Assembly: GCF_008806345.1 (NCBI RefSeq)
Contig: NZ_VZZJ01000013.1
Coordinates: forward strand, 1-64,000
DNA from: Methylobacterium planeticum
GTDB lineage: Bacteria; Pseudomonadota; Alphaproteobacteria; Rhizobiales; Beijerinckiaceae
Direction: 5' to 3'
Length of the DNA stretch: 64,000 bases
Shown here: positions 34,925-42,651 of the stretch, in pieces
Layout of the letters: every line of letters starts with the position of its first letter
Numbering within the stretch: position 1 is the first letter of the stretch
Notes under the pieces: model-generated
What the model saw: only the letters and a program-made list of their open reading frames with translations
Database searches by the model: none
What the model was told of the DNA's origin: nothing
Made by a program: the position numbers and the translations under genes

Positions 34925-36037
34925 GTGACCTTGGCTGACCTTCCCCTCTCGCGCCGGCACCTCCTCGGCGGCGCCGCCGTCCTCGGCCTGAGCGCCCTGC
35001 CCCTGGTCCGCGCCCGCGCGGCCGGGAACCTCACCGTCGGCTTCATCTATGTCGGCCCCAAGGACGATTACGGGTACAACCAGGCGCATGCAAAAGGGGC
35101 GGCCGCCCTGAAGGCGTTGCCGGGAATCCAGGTCGTCGAGGAGGAGAACGTCCGCGAGACCACCGACGTCCAGAAGACCATGGAGAGCATGATCAACCTG
35201 GACTCGGCCGGCCTGATCTTCCCGACCTCCTTCGGCTACTTCGACCCGCACGTGCTGATCGAGGCCAAGAAGAACCCCAAGGTCCAGTTCCGCCATTGCG
35301 GCGGCCTCTGGACCGAGAGCAACCCGAAGAATGCCGGCTCGTATTTCGGCTACATCGCGCAGGGACAGTACCTGAACGGCATCGTGGCCGCCCACGCCTC
35401 CCGGTCGAAGAAGCTCGGCTTCGTCGCGGCCAAGCCGATCCCGCAGGTGCTCAACAACGTCAACGGCTTCCTGCTCGGCGCCCGCAGCGTCGACCCCGCC
35501 ATCACCCTGCAGGTGATCTTCACCGGCGAGTGGTCGCTGGCCGTCAAGGAGGCGGAGGCGACGAACGCCCTGATCGACGGCGGGGCCGACGTCATCACCT
35601 GCCACGTCGACAGCCCGAAGGTCGTGGTCGAGACCGCCGCGCGCCGCGGCGCCTTCGCGTGCGGCTACCACGCCGACCAGTCGGCCCTGGCCAAGGACAA
35701 GTACCTCACCGGGGCCGAGTGGAACTGGGCCTCGATCTACAAGGGCTTCGTGGCCGACATGCAGGCCGGCAGGGCGCCCCCGAACTTCCTGCGCGGCGGC
35801 CTCGCCGACGGCTTCGTGAAGATGAGCCCGTACGGCCCCGCGGTCTCGGAGGCGGCGCGCCGGAACGCCGACGCCGTCAAGGCCGAGATGATGAAGGGAG
35901 GCTTCGCCATCATCCGGGGCCCGCTCAAGGACAACAAGGGCAACGAGATCGCCCCCGCCGGCAGGACCTACGCCGAGAACGCCATCGAACTCGAGAAGAC
36001 CAACTACCTCGTCGAGGGCGTGAAGGGCTCCGCCTGA
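34925..36037 (+). CDS. BMP-family periplasmic binding protein (Tat-exported)
   Basis: A 370-aa BMP/PnrA-family binding protein. The N terminus has a twin-arginine signal (LSRRHLLGGAAVLGLSALPL, cleavage after ARA), then the family start LTVGFIYVGPKDDYGYNQAH and TSFGYFDPHVLIEAKKNPKV. The start is taken as GTG at 34925; a TTG two codons later is possible. Tat export suggests folding before transport, in contrast to the Sec-exported homolog at 27764. It heads an operon of two permeases, formamidase, a cysteine hydrolase and an ATPase, so the ligand is probably a nucleobase breakdown product or small amide. Confidence 0.9.
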   Translation: MTLADLPLSRRHLLGGAAVLGLSALPLVRARAAGNLTVGFIYVGPKDDYGYNQAHAKGAAALKALPGIQVVEEENVRETTDVQKTMESMINLDSAGLIFPTSFGYFDPHVLIEAKKNPKVQFRHCGGLWTESNPKNAGSYFGYIAQGQYLNGIVAAHASRSKKLGFVAAKPIPQVLNNVNGFLLGARSVDPAITLQVIFTGEWSLAVKEAEATNALIDGGADVITCHVDSPKVVVETAARRGAFACGYHADQSALAKDKYLTGAEWNWASIYKGFVADMQAGRAPPNFLRGGLADGFVKMSPYGPAVSEAARRNADAVKAEMMKGGFAIIRGPLKDNKGNEIAPAGRTYAENAIELEKTNYLVEGVKGSA

Positions 36038-36123
36038 GCCGGGCCTTGCGCCGATGGCACGGTTTCTGCCGTGGCGGGCGGGCCGGGCACGGGTGACCCG
36101 GCCGAAGGGCGAGGATCGACGGC

Positions 36124-37302
36124 ATGGTCGCTGACACCGCTCCGCACACCGCGCCCCAGGCGGCCTCGCGCGGATCCGAACCGGCCAATCCCCCCGCCGC
36201 CCTCCAGGTCCGGGCCTGGCTCGCACGGCGGTCGGAGGCCGTCGCCATCCCCCTCGCGGCGGTGGCGGCGGGCTTTCTCCTGTTCAGCCTCTTCCTCCTC
36301 GCGCTTGGAAAGAGCCCCCTCGGCTTCCTCGACATCGTCTGGCGGGGCGGCTTCGGCTCGCCCTTCGCCCTGCAGAACAGCCTGCAGCGGGCCGCGCCCC
36401 TCCTGTTCGCCGCCCTCTGCGTCGCGCTCCCCGCCCGCCTCGGCCTCGTCGTCATCGGGGGCGAGGGCGCGATCGTCCTCGGCGGCGTCGCGGCGGCGGC
36501 CGCCTCCCAGCCCCTCGCCGGCGCCCCGCCCCTCCTGGCGATCCCCCTGATGGCGCTCGCCGCCGCCGCCGCCGGCGCGGTCTGGATCGGCGCCGTCGGG
36601 GCGCTCCGCGCCTACCGGGGCGTCAACGAGACCATCGCGAGCCTCCTGATGTCCTACATCGCCATCGCGCTCTCGAATCACCTGATCGAGGGCCTGCTGC
36701 GCGACCCCCAGAGCCTGAACAAGCCCTCGACCCGGCCGATCGGCGAGGCCTTCGCGGTCGGCCCGATGCCCGGCATGGACGTGCATTGGGGGCTCGGCAT
36801 CGGCATCCTCGCCTGCCTCGCCGCCTACCTGCTGACGGAGCGCACCACCATCGGCTTTGCCGCCCGCATCGCCGGCGGCAACGTCCGGGCGGCGCGGATC
36901 CAGGGCCTGCCGGTGGGACGCCTCGTGACGACCTTCACGGCCCTCGGGGGCGCCTGCGCGGCGCTTGCGGGCTTCTTCGAGGTGGCGGCGGTTCACAGCA
37001 ACGCCAACGCCTCGCTGGTGGCGGGCTTCGGCTATACGGGGATCCTGGTGGCGTTCCTCGCCCGGCAGAATCCGCTCGCGATCCTGCCCGTGGCGTTCCT
37101 GCTCGGCGGCATCGAGGCCTCGAGCGGGCTGATCCAGCGCCGGATGCAGCTTCCCGACGCCACGGTCCTCGTCCTCGAGGGCATCCTGTTCCTCGCGGTG
37201 CTCCTCAGCGAGACGCTCTACGGCCGCTTCCGGGTGTTCAGCCCGCATCTCTGGGCCGGGAAGCGGGCGGCCGCGGGCGTTCCGGCCACGGTGCAGGCAT
37301 GA
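36124..37302 (+). CDS. BMP-system ABC transporter permease 1 (second system)
   Basis: A 392-aa permease of the YufP type. A hydrophilic N-terminal extension of about 35 residues precedes the first helix; family segments are VIGGEGAIVLGGVAAAAASQ, GVNETIASLLMSYIAIALSN and AGFFEVAAVHSNANASLVAG. It starts 86 bp after the binding-protein gene and overlaps permease 2 by 4 nt (ATGA). Confidence 0.91.
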   Translation: MVADTAPHTAPQAASRGSEPANPPAALQVRAWLARRSEAVAIPLAAVAAGFLLFSLFLLALGKSPLGFLDIVWRGGFGSPFALQNSLQRAAPLLFAALCVALPARLGLVVIGGEGAIVLGGVAAAAASQPLAGAPPLLAIPLMALAAAAAGAVWIGAVGALRAYRGVNETIASLLMSYIAIALSNHLIEGLLRDPQSLNKPSTRPIGEAFAVGPMPGMDVHWGLGIGILACLAAYLLTERTTIGFAARIAGGNVRAARIQGLPVGRLVTTFTALGGACAALAGFFEVAAVHSNANASLVAGFGYTGILVAFLARQNPLAILPVAFLLGGIEASSGLIQRRMQLPDATVLVLEGILFLAVLLSETLYGRFRVFSPHLWAGKRAAAGVPATVQA

Positions 37303-38231
37303 GCGGCGCGGAGACCGGCGGCGATCTCGGCCTCTGGACCGTTCTCCTCGCGGTCATCGGCGGGGCGATCCGCGTCTCGACGCCGTTCCTGTTCGTGAGC
37401 CTCGGCGAGACCATCACGGAGCGCTCCGGACGGATCAATCTCGGGCTCGAGGGCACCCTGGTGTTCGGGGCGATGTCGGCCTACGCCACCGCCGTCGTGA
37501 CCGGCTCCCCCTGGGCAGGCGTCCTCGTGGCGGGGCTCGCGGGCGGGGTCTTCGGCCTCCTGCACGGGACCATCTGCCGGTTCCCGGGCGTCAACGACGT
37601 CGCGGTCGGCATCGCCCTGATGCTGTTCGGCTCCGGCCTCGCCTTCTTCCTCGGCAAGCCCTTCATCCAGCCCTCCGCCCCGCCGCTCCCGGCGATTCCC
37701 TTCGGCTTCTGGTCCGACCTGCCCCAGGTCCAGGCGGCGTTGCGCGTCAACGTGCTGTTCCTGGCGGGCGCCGCGCTCGCGCCCTTCCTGTGGTGGGCCT
37801 TCCGGAACACCAAGGCGGGCCTCGTGGTGCGGGTCGCCGGAGACAGCGCCGATGCCGCCCGCGCCATGGGCTACGACGTCGACCGGGTGCGCCTCTACGC
37901 CACCGGCCTCGGCGGCGTGCTCGCCGGCGTCGGGGGCGCCTACCTGTCCCTGTATTATCCGGGCTCGTGGAACGAGGGCATCTCCTCGGGCCAGGGCCTG
38001 ATGGCGGTGGCCCTCGTCATCTTCGCCCGCTGGAACCCGCTGGCCTGCTTCGGGGCGGCGCTCCTGTTCGGGGGCGCCGGGGCGCTCGGGCCCGCCCTGC
38101 AATCGGTGGGCGTCACGCAGGGGTACTACCTGTTCTACGCCGCGCCCTACGTGCTCACCCTCATCCTGCTCGTCGCCACCTCCTCGCCCGACCGGGCGCT
38201 GGCGGGCGCCCCCGGCGAGCTCGCAAAGTAG
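37299..38231 (+). CDS. BMP-system ABC transporter permease 2 (second system)
   Basis: A 310-aa permease of the YufQ type. [20 protein letters not shown] is the family signature near the N terminus, followed by [20 protein letters not shown] and [20 protein letters not shown]. An in-frame open region upstream is only read-through of permease 1's alternative frame, so the ATG in the ATGA overlap is the start. A formamidase gene follows after 20 nt. Confidence 0.92.
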   Translation: MSGAETGGDLGLWTVLLAVIGGAIRVSTPFLFVSLGETITERSGRINLGLEGTLVFGAMSAYATAVVTGSPWAGVLVAGLAGGVFGLLHGTICRFPGVNDVAVGIALMLFGSGLAFFLGKPFIQPSAPPLPAIPFGFWSDLPQVQAALRVNVLFLAGAALAPFLWWAFRNTKAGLVVRVAGDSADAARAMGYDVDRVRLYATGLGGVLAGVGGAYLSLYYPGSWNEGISSGQGLMAVALVIFARWNPLACFGAALLFGGAGALGPALQSVGVTQGYYLFYAAPYVLTLILLVATSSPDRALAGAPGELAK

Positions 38232-38251
38232 AAACCTCAGGGAGATCGCGC

Positions 38252-39280
38252 ATGAACGGCTTGGGAGGCCTCAACAAGTCGCCGAACGGTGTCGTCCTCG
38301 GCCTCGTGCAGCTTCAGCTGCCGAACGTCGCCACCAAGGCGGACCTCGCGGCGCAGACCGACCGCATCGTCGCGATGGTGGGCAAGGCGCGGGCGAACAT
38401 GGCGAGCATGGACCTCGTCGTCTTCCCCGAATACGCGCTGCACGGTCTGTCGATGGACACGAACCCCGAGATCCTGTGCCGCCTCGACGGCCCCGAGGTC
38501 GCGGCCTTCGCGAAGGCCTGCCGGGACAACCGGATCTGGGGCTGCTTCTCGATCATGGAGTTCAACCCGCACGGCCATCCCTACAATGCCGGCCTGATCA
38601 TCGACGACCGGGGCGAGGTGAAGCTCTATTACCGCAAGATGCACCCCTGGGTCCCGGTCGAGCCCTGGGAGCCCGGCGACCGCGGCATCCCGGTGATCGA
38701 GGGCCCGAAGGGCGCCAGGATCGGGCTGATCATCTGCCACGACGGCATGTTCCCCGAGATGGCGCGGGAATGCGCCTACAAGGGCGCGGAGATCATGATC
38801 CGCACGGCGGGCTACACCGCGCCGATCCGCGAATCCTGGCGCTTCACCAATCAGGCCAACGCCTTCTGCAACCTGATGGTCACCGCCAATGTCTGCATGT
38901 GCGGCTCGGACGGGACCTTCGATTCCATGGGCGAGGGGATGATCGTCAATTTCGACGGCTCGGTCATCGCCCACGCCACCACGGGCCGCGTCGACGAGAT
39001 CATCACGGCGGAGGTCCGGCCCGACCTCGTGCGGGAGGCGCGCCTGCACTGGGGGGTCGAGAACAACATCTACCAGCTCGGCCACCGCGGCTACACGGCG
39101 GTGAAGGGCGGCGCGCAGGACTGCCCCTACACCTACATGCACGACCTCGCGGCAGGCCGGTACCGCCTGCCCTGGGAGGACGCGGTCAAGGTCGTCGACG
39201 GCACGAGCTGCGGCTTCACGGCCCCGACCCGGGCCTACGGCGAGGGCCAGACGCCGCAGGCCCGGGCGGCGGCCGAATGA
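38252..39280 (+). CDS. amiF: Formamidase (nitrilase superfamily)
   Basis: A 342-aa amidase that hydrolyses formamide to formate and ammonia. The Glu-Lys-Cys triad is Glu 60 ([10 protein letters not shown]), Lys 129 (LYYRKMHPW) and Cys 162 ([11 protein letters not shown]), nearly the spacing of Helicobacter AmiF (60/133/166). Length and the [16 protein letters not shown] and [16 protein letters not shown] segments favour AmiF over the aliphatic amidase AmiE, which is the alternative. Placed between ABC permeases and their ATPase, it probably acts on an imported amide or a breakdown product of it. A GGGAG ribosome-binding site precedes the ATG, and the gene overlaps the next by 4 nt. Confidence 0.88.
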   Translation: MNGLGGLNKSPNGVVLGLVQLQLPNVATKADLAAQTDRIVAMVGKARANMASMDLVVFPEYALHGLSMDTNPEILCRLDGPEVAAFAKACRDNRIWGCFSIMEFNPHGHPYNAGLIIDDRGEVKLYYRKMHPWVPVEPWEPGDRGIPVIEGPKGARIGLIICHDGMFPEMARECAYKGAEIMIRTAGYTAPIRESWRFTNQANAFCNLMVTANVCMCGSDGTFDSMGEGMIVNFDGSVIAHATTGRVDEIITAEVRPDLVREARLHWGVENNIYQLGHRGYTAVKGGAQDCPYTYMHDLAAGRYRLPWEDAVKVVDGTSCGFTAPTRAYGEGQTPQARAAAE

Positions 39281-39996
39281 GCGCCGACCCCCTCCCCGCC
39301 GCCGGGGGCCCGTCCGCCGGCCGCTACATCGAGGCCGAACCCTATCCCTGGCCCTTCGACGGGGCGCTCGGGCCCGGGAACACCGCCCTCGTCATCATCG
39401 ACATGCAGACGGATTTCTGCGGCGCGGGCGGCTACGTCGACGCGATGGGCTACGATCTCGGCCTCACCCGCGCGCCGATCGGGCCGATCGGCCGGCTCCT
39501 CGCCGCCGCGCGGGCGGGGGGCTACCCCGTCATCCACACCCGCGAGGGCCACCGGCCGGACCTCGCGGACCTGCCCGAGAACAAGCGCTGGCGCTCCCGC
39601 CGGATCGGGGCCGGCATCGGCGATCCCGGGCCCTGCGGGCGCGTCCTCGTGCGGGGCGAGCCCGGCTGGGAGATCATCCCCGAACTGGCGCCGCTCCCCG
39701 GCGAGCCCGTGATCGACAAGCCCGGCAAGGGCTCGTTCTGCGCCACCGACCTCGCGCTGATCCTCGGGCGCCTCGGCGTCCGCAACCTGATCCTCACCGG
39801 CATCACCACGGATGTCTGCGTCCACACCACCATGCGCGAGGCCAACGACCGTGGCTTCGAGTGCGTCATCGTCTCCGACGGCACCGCCGCCACCGATCCC
39901 GGCAACCACGCGGCGGCCCTCAGGATGGTGACGATGCAGGGGGGCGTCTTCGGCGCGGTCGCCTCCTCGGAGGCGATCCTGCGGGTGATCGGGTGA
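39277..39996 (+). CDS. Isochorismatase-fold cysteine hydrolase, second copy
   Basis: A 239-aa cysteine hydrolase with triad Asp 42 ([11 protein letters not shown]), Lys 148 ([10 protein letters not shown]) and Cys 181 ([11 protein letters not shown]). It is clearly a paralog of the 20511-21185 protein: both share [41 protein letters not shown] and a C-terminal QGGVFG/QGGIFG. It also carries a longer N terminus ([11 protein letters not shown]). Biuret, ureidoacrylate-like compounds or other carbamoyl compounds are candidate substrates. Four-nt overlap with formamidase means the two hydrolases are made together. Confidence 0.83.
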   Translation: MSADPLPAAGGPSAGRYIEAEPYPWPFDGALGPGNTALVIIDMQTDFCGAGGYVDAMGYDLGLTRAPIGPIGRLLAAARAGGYPVIHTREGHRPDLADLPENKRWRSRRIGAGIGDPGPCGRVLVRGEPGWEIIPELAPLPGEPVIDKPGKGSFCATDLALILGRLGVRNLILTGITTDVCVHTTMREANDRGFECVIVSDGTAATDPGNHAAALRMVTMQGGVFGAVASSEAILRVIG

Positions 39997-40048
39997 GGCG
40001 ATTCCCGCCTGGGCGCCGGCGGCGCGCGCGAGGAGCTTGACGAGGACC

Positions 40049-41614
40049 ATGACGGCGAGCACGAGCCCCGATCCGCAGACCCGTCCCGTCTCGGGCGCCA
40101 TCGGCGTCGAGACCATCGGCATGACCAAGCGCTTCGGCGCCTTCGCGGCGCTGGAGGACGTCTCGATGAAGATCGAGGCGGGCGGCTTCCACGCGCTTCT
40201 CGGCGAGAACGGGGCTGGGAAGTCGACCCTCGTGAAGTGCGTGATGGGCTTCTACGCCCCGACCGCCGGGACCGTGCTGGTGGACGGGCGCGAGGCCGAG
40301 ATCACCAACCCCAAGGGCGCGCAGGCCCGGGGCCTCGGCATGGTCTACCAGCACTTCACCCTGGTGCCCTCGCTGACGGGGGCCGAGAACCTCGTCATCG
40401 CCCGCGCCGACGCCCCGGCGGTGATCGACTGGGCGGCCGAGCGGGCCGACTTCGCCGCCTTCATGGGGCGGATGCCGTTCCGGCTGAACCTCGACCGGCC
40501 GGTGGCCGAGCTGGCCGCCGGGGAGAAGCAGAAGCTCGAGATCGTCAAGCAGCTCTACCTCAAGGCCCGCTTCCTCATCCTCGACGAGCCGACCTCGGTC
40601 CTGACGCCGGCCGAGGCCGAGGAGGTGCTGGGCCTCCTGCGCGCCATGACCGACCGGGGCGAGCTCTCCGTGCTGATGATCAGCCACAAGTTCCGTGAGG
40701 TCGAGGCCTTCGCCCGCTCCTTGAGCGTGCTCCGCCGCGGGCGCCTCGTCGGCGGGGGCGACGTCGGCGCGATCTCCCGGGACGAGATGGCCGCCCTGAT
40801 GATGGGCGAGCGCGCCGTGCGCCAGCCCATCGCCCGCCTCGGGGCGGCGGACCCGGACCGGGTGATCCTGCAGGTCGCGGGCGTGACGGCGACCGACGTC
40901 TCCGGCCTGCGCCACATCGCGGTCGAGGACCTGCGGGTGCGCGCCCGGGAGATCGTCGGGATCGCGGGCGTCTCGGGCAACGGTCAGAAGGAGCTCGCCG
41001 ACGTGCTCGGCGGCCAGATCCGCGCCACGGGCGGGCAGGTCCGCGTCGGCGGCGAACCCTATGCGGGGACCCGGGCCGAGAGCCGGGCGCACCGCGTCCG
41101 CTTCATCCCCGAGGAGCCCCTGCGCAACGCCTGCGCGCCGCGCATGTCGGTGGCCGAGAACCTCGCCTTCCGGGCCTTCGACCGCCGGGGCGAGGACCCG
41201 GACAAGCCCCCGACCCTGTGGCTCGACCGGCGCGCCATGGGCCGGCGGGCCAAGGACCTGATCGCCCGCTTCAAGGTGAAGACCGCCTCCTCCGAGGCCG
41301 CCATCGCCACCCTTTCGGGGGGCAACGTGCAGCGCGCCGTGCTCGCCCGCGAGCTGACCGACCCGGTCGACCTCCTGGTGGTGGTCAACCCGTGCTTCGG
41401 CCTCGACTTCGCGGCCGTCTCCGAGATCCGCAGCCGGATCGTCTCCGCGCGCAACGCCGGCGCCGCGGTGCTGCTGATCAGCGAGGACCTCGACGAGATC
41501 CTCGAACTCTCCGACCGCGTCCTCGTGATGTCCGAGGGCCGGCTCGTCTACGAGACGCCGGCCGCGCAGGCGGATGTCGGCGTGATCGGCCGCCACATGG
41601 CGGGCCACCACTGA
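40049..41614 (+). CDS. BMP-system ABC transporter, double ATPase (second system)
   Basis: A 521-aa tandem ATPase. Domain 1: Walker A GENGAGKST, signature LAAGEKQKLEIVKQL, Walker B LILDEPTSVLTPAE. Domain 2: GVSGNGQKELADVLGG, signature LSGGNVQRAVLAREL and LLVVVNPCFGLDFA, where the family usually has NQPTWGLD; the Cys-Phe change beside the Walker B region is unusual. The ATG at 40049, preceded by GAGGA, is preferred to a TTG four codons earlier. Unusually the ATPase gene comes last, after the two hydrolases. A terminator hairpin begins on the next base. Confidence 0.92.
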   Translation: MTASTSPDPQTRPVSGAIGVETIGMTKRFGAFAALEDVSMKIEAGGFHALLGENGAGKSTLVKCVMGFYAPTAGTVLVDGREAEITNPKGAQARGLGMVYQHFTLVPSLTGAENLVIARADAPAVIDWAAERADFAAFMGRMPFRLNLDRPVAELAAGEKQKLEIVKQLYLKARFLILDEPTSVLTPAEAEEVLGLLRAMTDRGELSVLMISHKFREVEAFARSLSVLRRGRLVGGGDVGAISRDEMAALMMGERAVRQPIARLGAADPDRVILQVAGVTATDVSGLRHIAVEDLRVRAREIVGIAGVSGNGQKELADVLGGQIRATGGQVRVGGEPYAGTRAESRAHRVRFIPEEPLRNACAPRMSVAENLAFRAFDRRGEDPDKPPTLWLDRRAMGRRAKDLIARFKVKTASSEAAIATLSGGNVQRAVLARELTDPVDLLVVVNPCFGLDFAAVSEIRSRIVSARNAGAAVLLISEDLDEILELSDRVLVMSEGRLVYETPAAQADVGVIGRHMAGHH

Positions 41615-41638
41615 GGCGCCGGCCCGTCGTCCGGCGCC
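41615..41638 (+). terminator. Hairpin terminator of the second BMP operon
   Basis: A perfect 8-bp stem (GGCGCCGG / CCGGCGCC) with an 8-nt loop starts immediately after the ATPase stop codon, so the molybdenum hydroxylase genes downstream need their own promoter. Confidence 0.6.
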
Positions 41639-41653
41639 CGGGCGCGTGTCGCG

Positions 41654-41665
41654 TTCACCGGTGAA
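41654..41665. promoter_or_regulatory. Perfect palindrome, candidate activator site
   Basis: TTCACCGGTGAA is a perfect 12-bp palindrome centred about 137 bp upstream of the expected start of transcription from the sigma-54 promoter at 41771. That distance is normal for an enhancer-binding protein site. The core CACC/GGTG recalls NtrC half-sites, but no protein can be assigned. Confidence 0.35.
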
Positions 41666-41770
41666 GCGGCGGCGGTCGCGGATCTCCGCTAGGGTTACGC
41701 GAGGCCCGGGCCGTCCGACCGGGATCCGGGTTCCTCCGGGGCAGGCGGCAGGGTCACAGAAGGCGCGGCA

Positions 41771-41786
41771 TGGCAGGCGGATTGCT
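41771..41786 (+). promoter_or_regulatory. Sigma-54 (-24/-12) promoter of the molybdenum hydroxylase
   Basis: TGGCAGGCGGATTGCT matches TGGCAC-N5-TTGCW at all but one position. Predicted start of transcription near 41797 gives a leader of about 27 nt before the ATG at 41824. It overlaps an in-frame upstream ATG (41770), which argues that 41824 is the true start. Confidence 0.72.
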
Positions 41787-41823
41787 TTGCCGGCGCCGTC
41801 CCGAGGCAGCGGCAAGGACGACG

Positions 41824-42651
41824 ATGGACCTCAACACGGTGGGTGCCGTTCTCAGGCCGCGGGCGCGCGCGGAGCTGCCCCGGTGGCAGCCCGGCGATGC
41901 CTGGCTCGCGGGCGGGACCTGGCTGTTCTCCGAGCCCCAGGCCGGTCTCGCCCGCCTCGTCGACCTGTCGGATCTCGGCTGGACGCCGCACGTCGTCGAC
42001 GCGGACGGCCTGTCGATCGCCGCCACCTGCACCATCGCGGCGCTGAACCGGCTCGAGCTTCCCCCGGCCTGGATCGCCGCGCCCCTCGTCCCGGAATGCT
42101 GCCGGGCCCTGCTCGGCTCCTTCAAGATCTGGACCATGGCGACCGTCGGGGGCAACCTCTGCATGGCCCTGCCCGCCGGGCCGATGATCGCCCTGGCGGT
42201 GGCCCTCGACGGGTCCTGCCTGATCTGGACGGCGGAGGGCGGCGAGCGGCGCCTGCCCGCCGCCGATTTCGTGCGCGGCCCGCAGGAGACCGCCCTCGCG
42301 CCCGGCGAGATCCTGCGCCGGATCGATCTCCCGACCGAAGCGCTCCGGCGCCGCACGGCCTTCCGGCGCATCTCCCTCAGCCCGCAGGGGCGCTCGGGCG
42401 CCCTGCTGATCGGCACCCGCGACCCCTCCGGCGCCTTCGCCCTGACCGTGACCGCCGCGACCCGGCGGCCGGTCCGCCTCGCGTTTCCCGCGCTTCCCGA
42501 CGCGGCGGCGCTGCGCGGCGCCCTCGCGGCCGCGATCCCGCCCGCGCTCTGGTACGACGACCTCCACGGAGCGCCCGATTGGCGCGCCCATGTCACCCCG
42601 CTCCTGGCCGGCGAGATCCTGTCCGAACTCGGCGGGGAGGCCGCCCGATGA
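41824..42651 (+). CDS. Molybdenum hydroxylase FAD-binding subunit
   Basis: A 275-aa flavin subunit of the xanthine dehydrogenase/CO dehydrogenase family. FAD-binding motifs are WLAGGTWLFSEPQ near the N terminus and MATVGGNLCMALPAGPM (family TIGGN) near residue 105. The C-terminal CODH_FAD_C-like domain is short. The start was chosen because the sigma-54 promoter lies just upstream and an AAGGA sequence precedes this ATG. It overlaps the large subunit gene by 4 nt and probably passes electrons from the iron-sulphur clusters to NAD+. Confidence 0.88.
   Translation: MDLNTVGAVLRPRARAELPRWQPGDAWLAGGTWLFSEPQAGLARLVDLSDLGWTPHVVDADGLSIAATCTIAALNRLELPPAWIAAPLVPECCRALLGSFKIWTMATVGGNLCMALPAGPMIALAVALDGSCLIWTAEGGERRLPAADFVRGPQETALAPGEILRRIDLPTEALRRRTAFRRISLSPQGRSGALLIGTRDPSGAFALTVTAATRRPVRLAFPALPDAAALRGALAAAIPPALWYDDLHGAPDWRAHVTPLLAGEILSELGGEAAR

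Noticed and set aside
36124-41614. A nucleoside hydrolase or phosphorylase within the ABC operon
   Set aside because: The only enzymes between permeases and ATPase are formamidase (Glu-Lys-Cys triad) and an isochorismatase-fold hydrolase; no nucleosidase motif such as DxDxxxDD is present.
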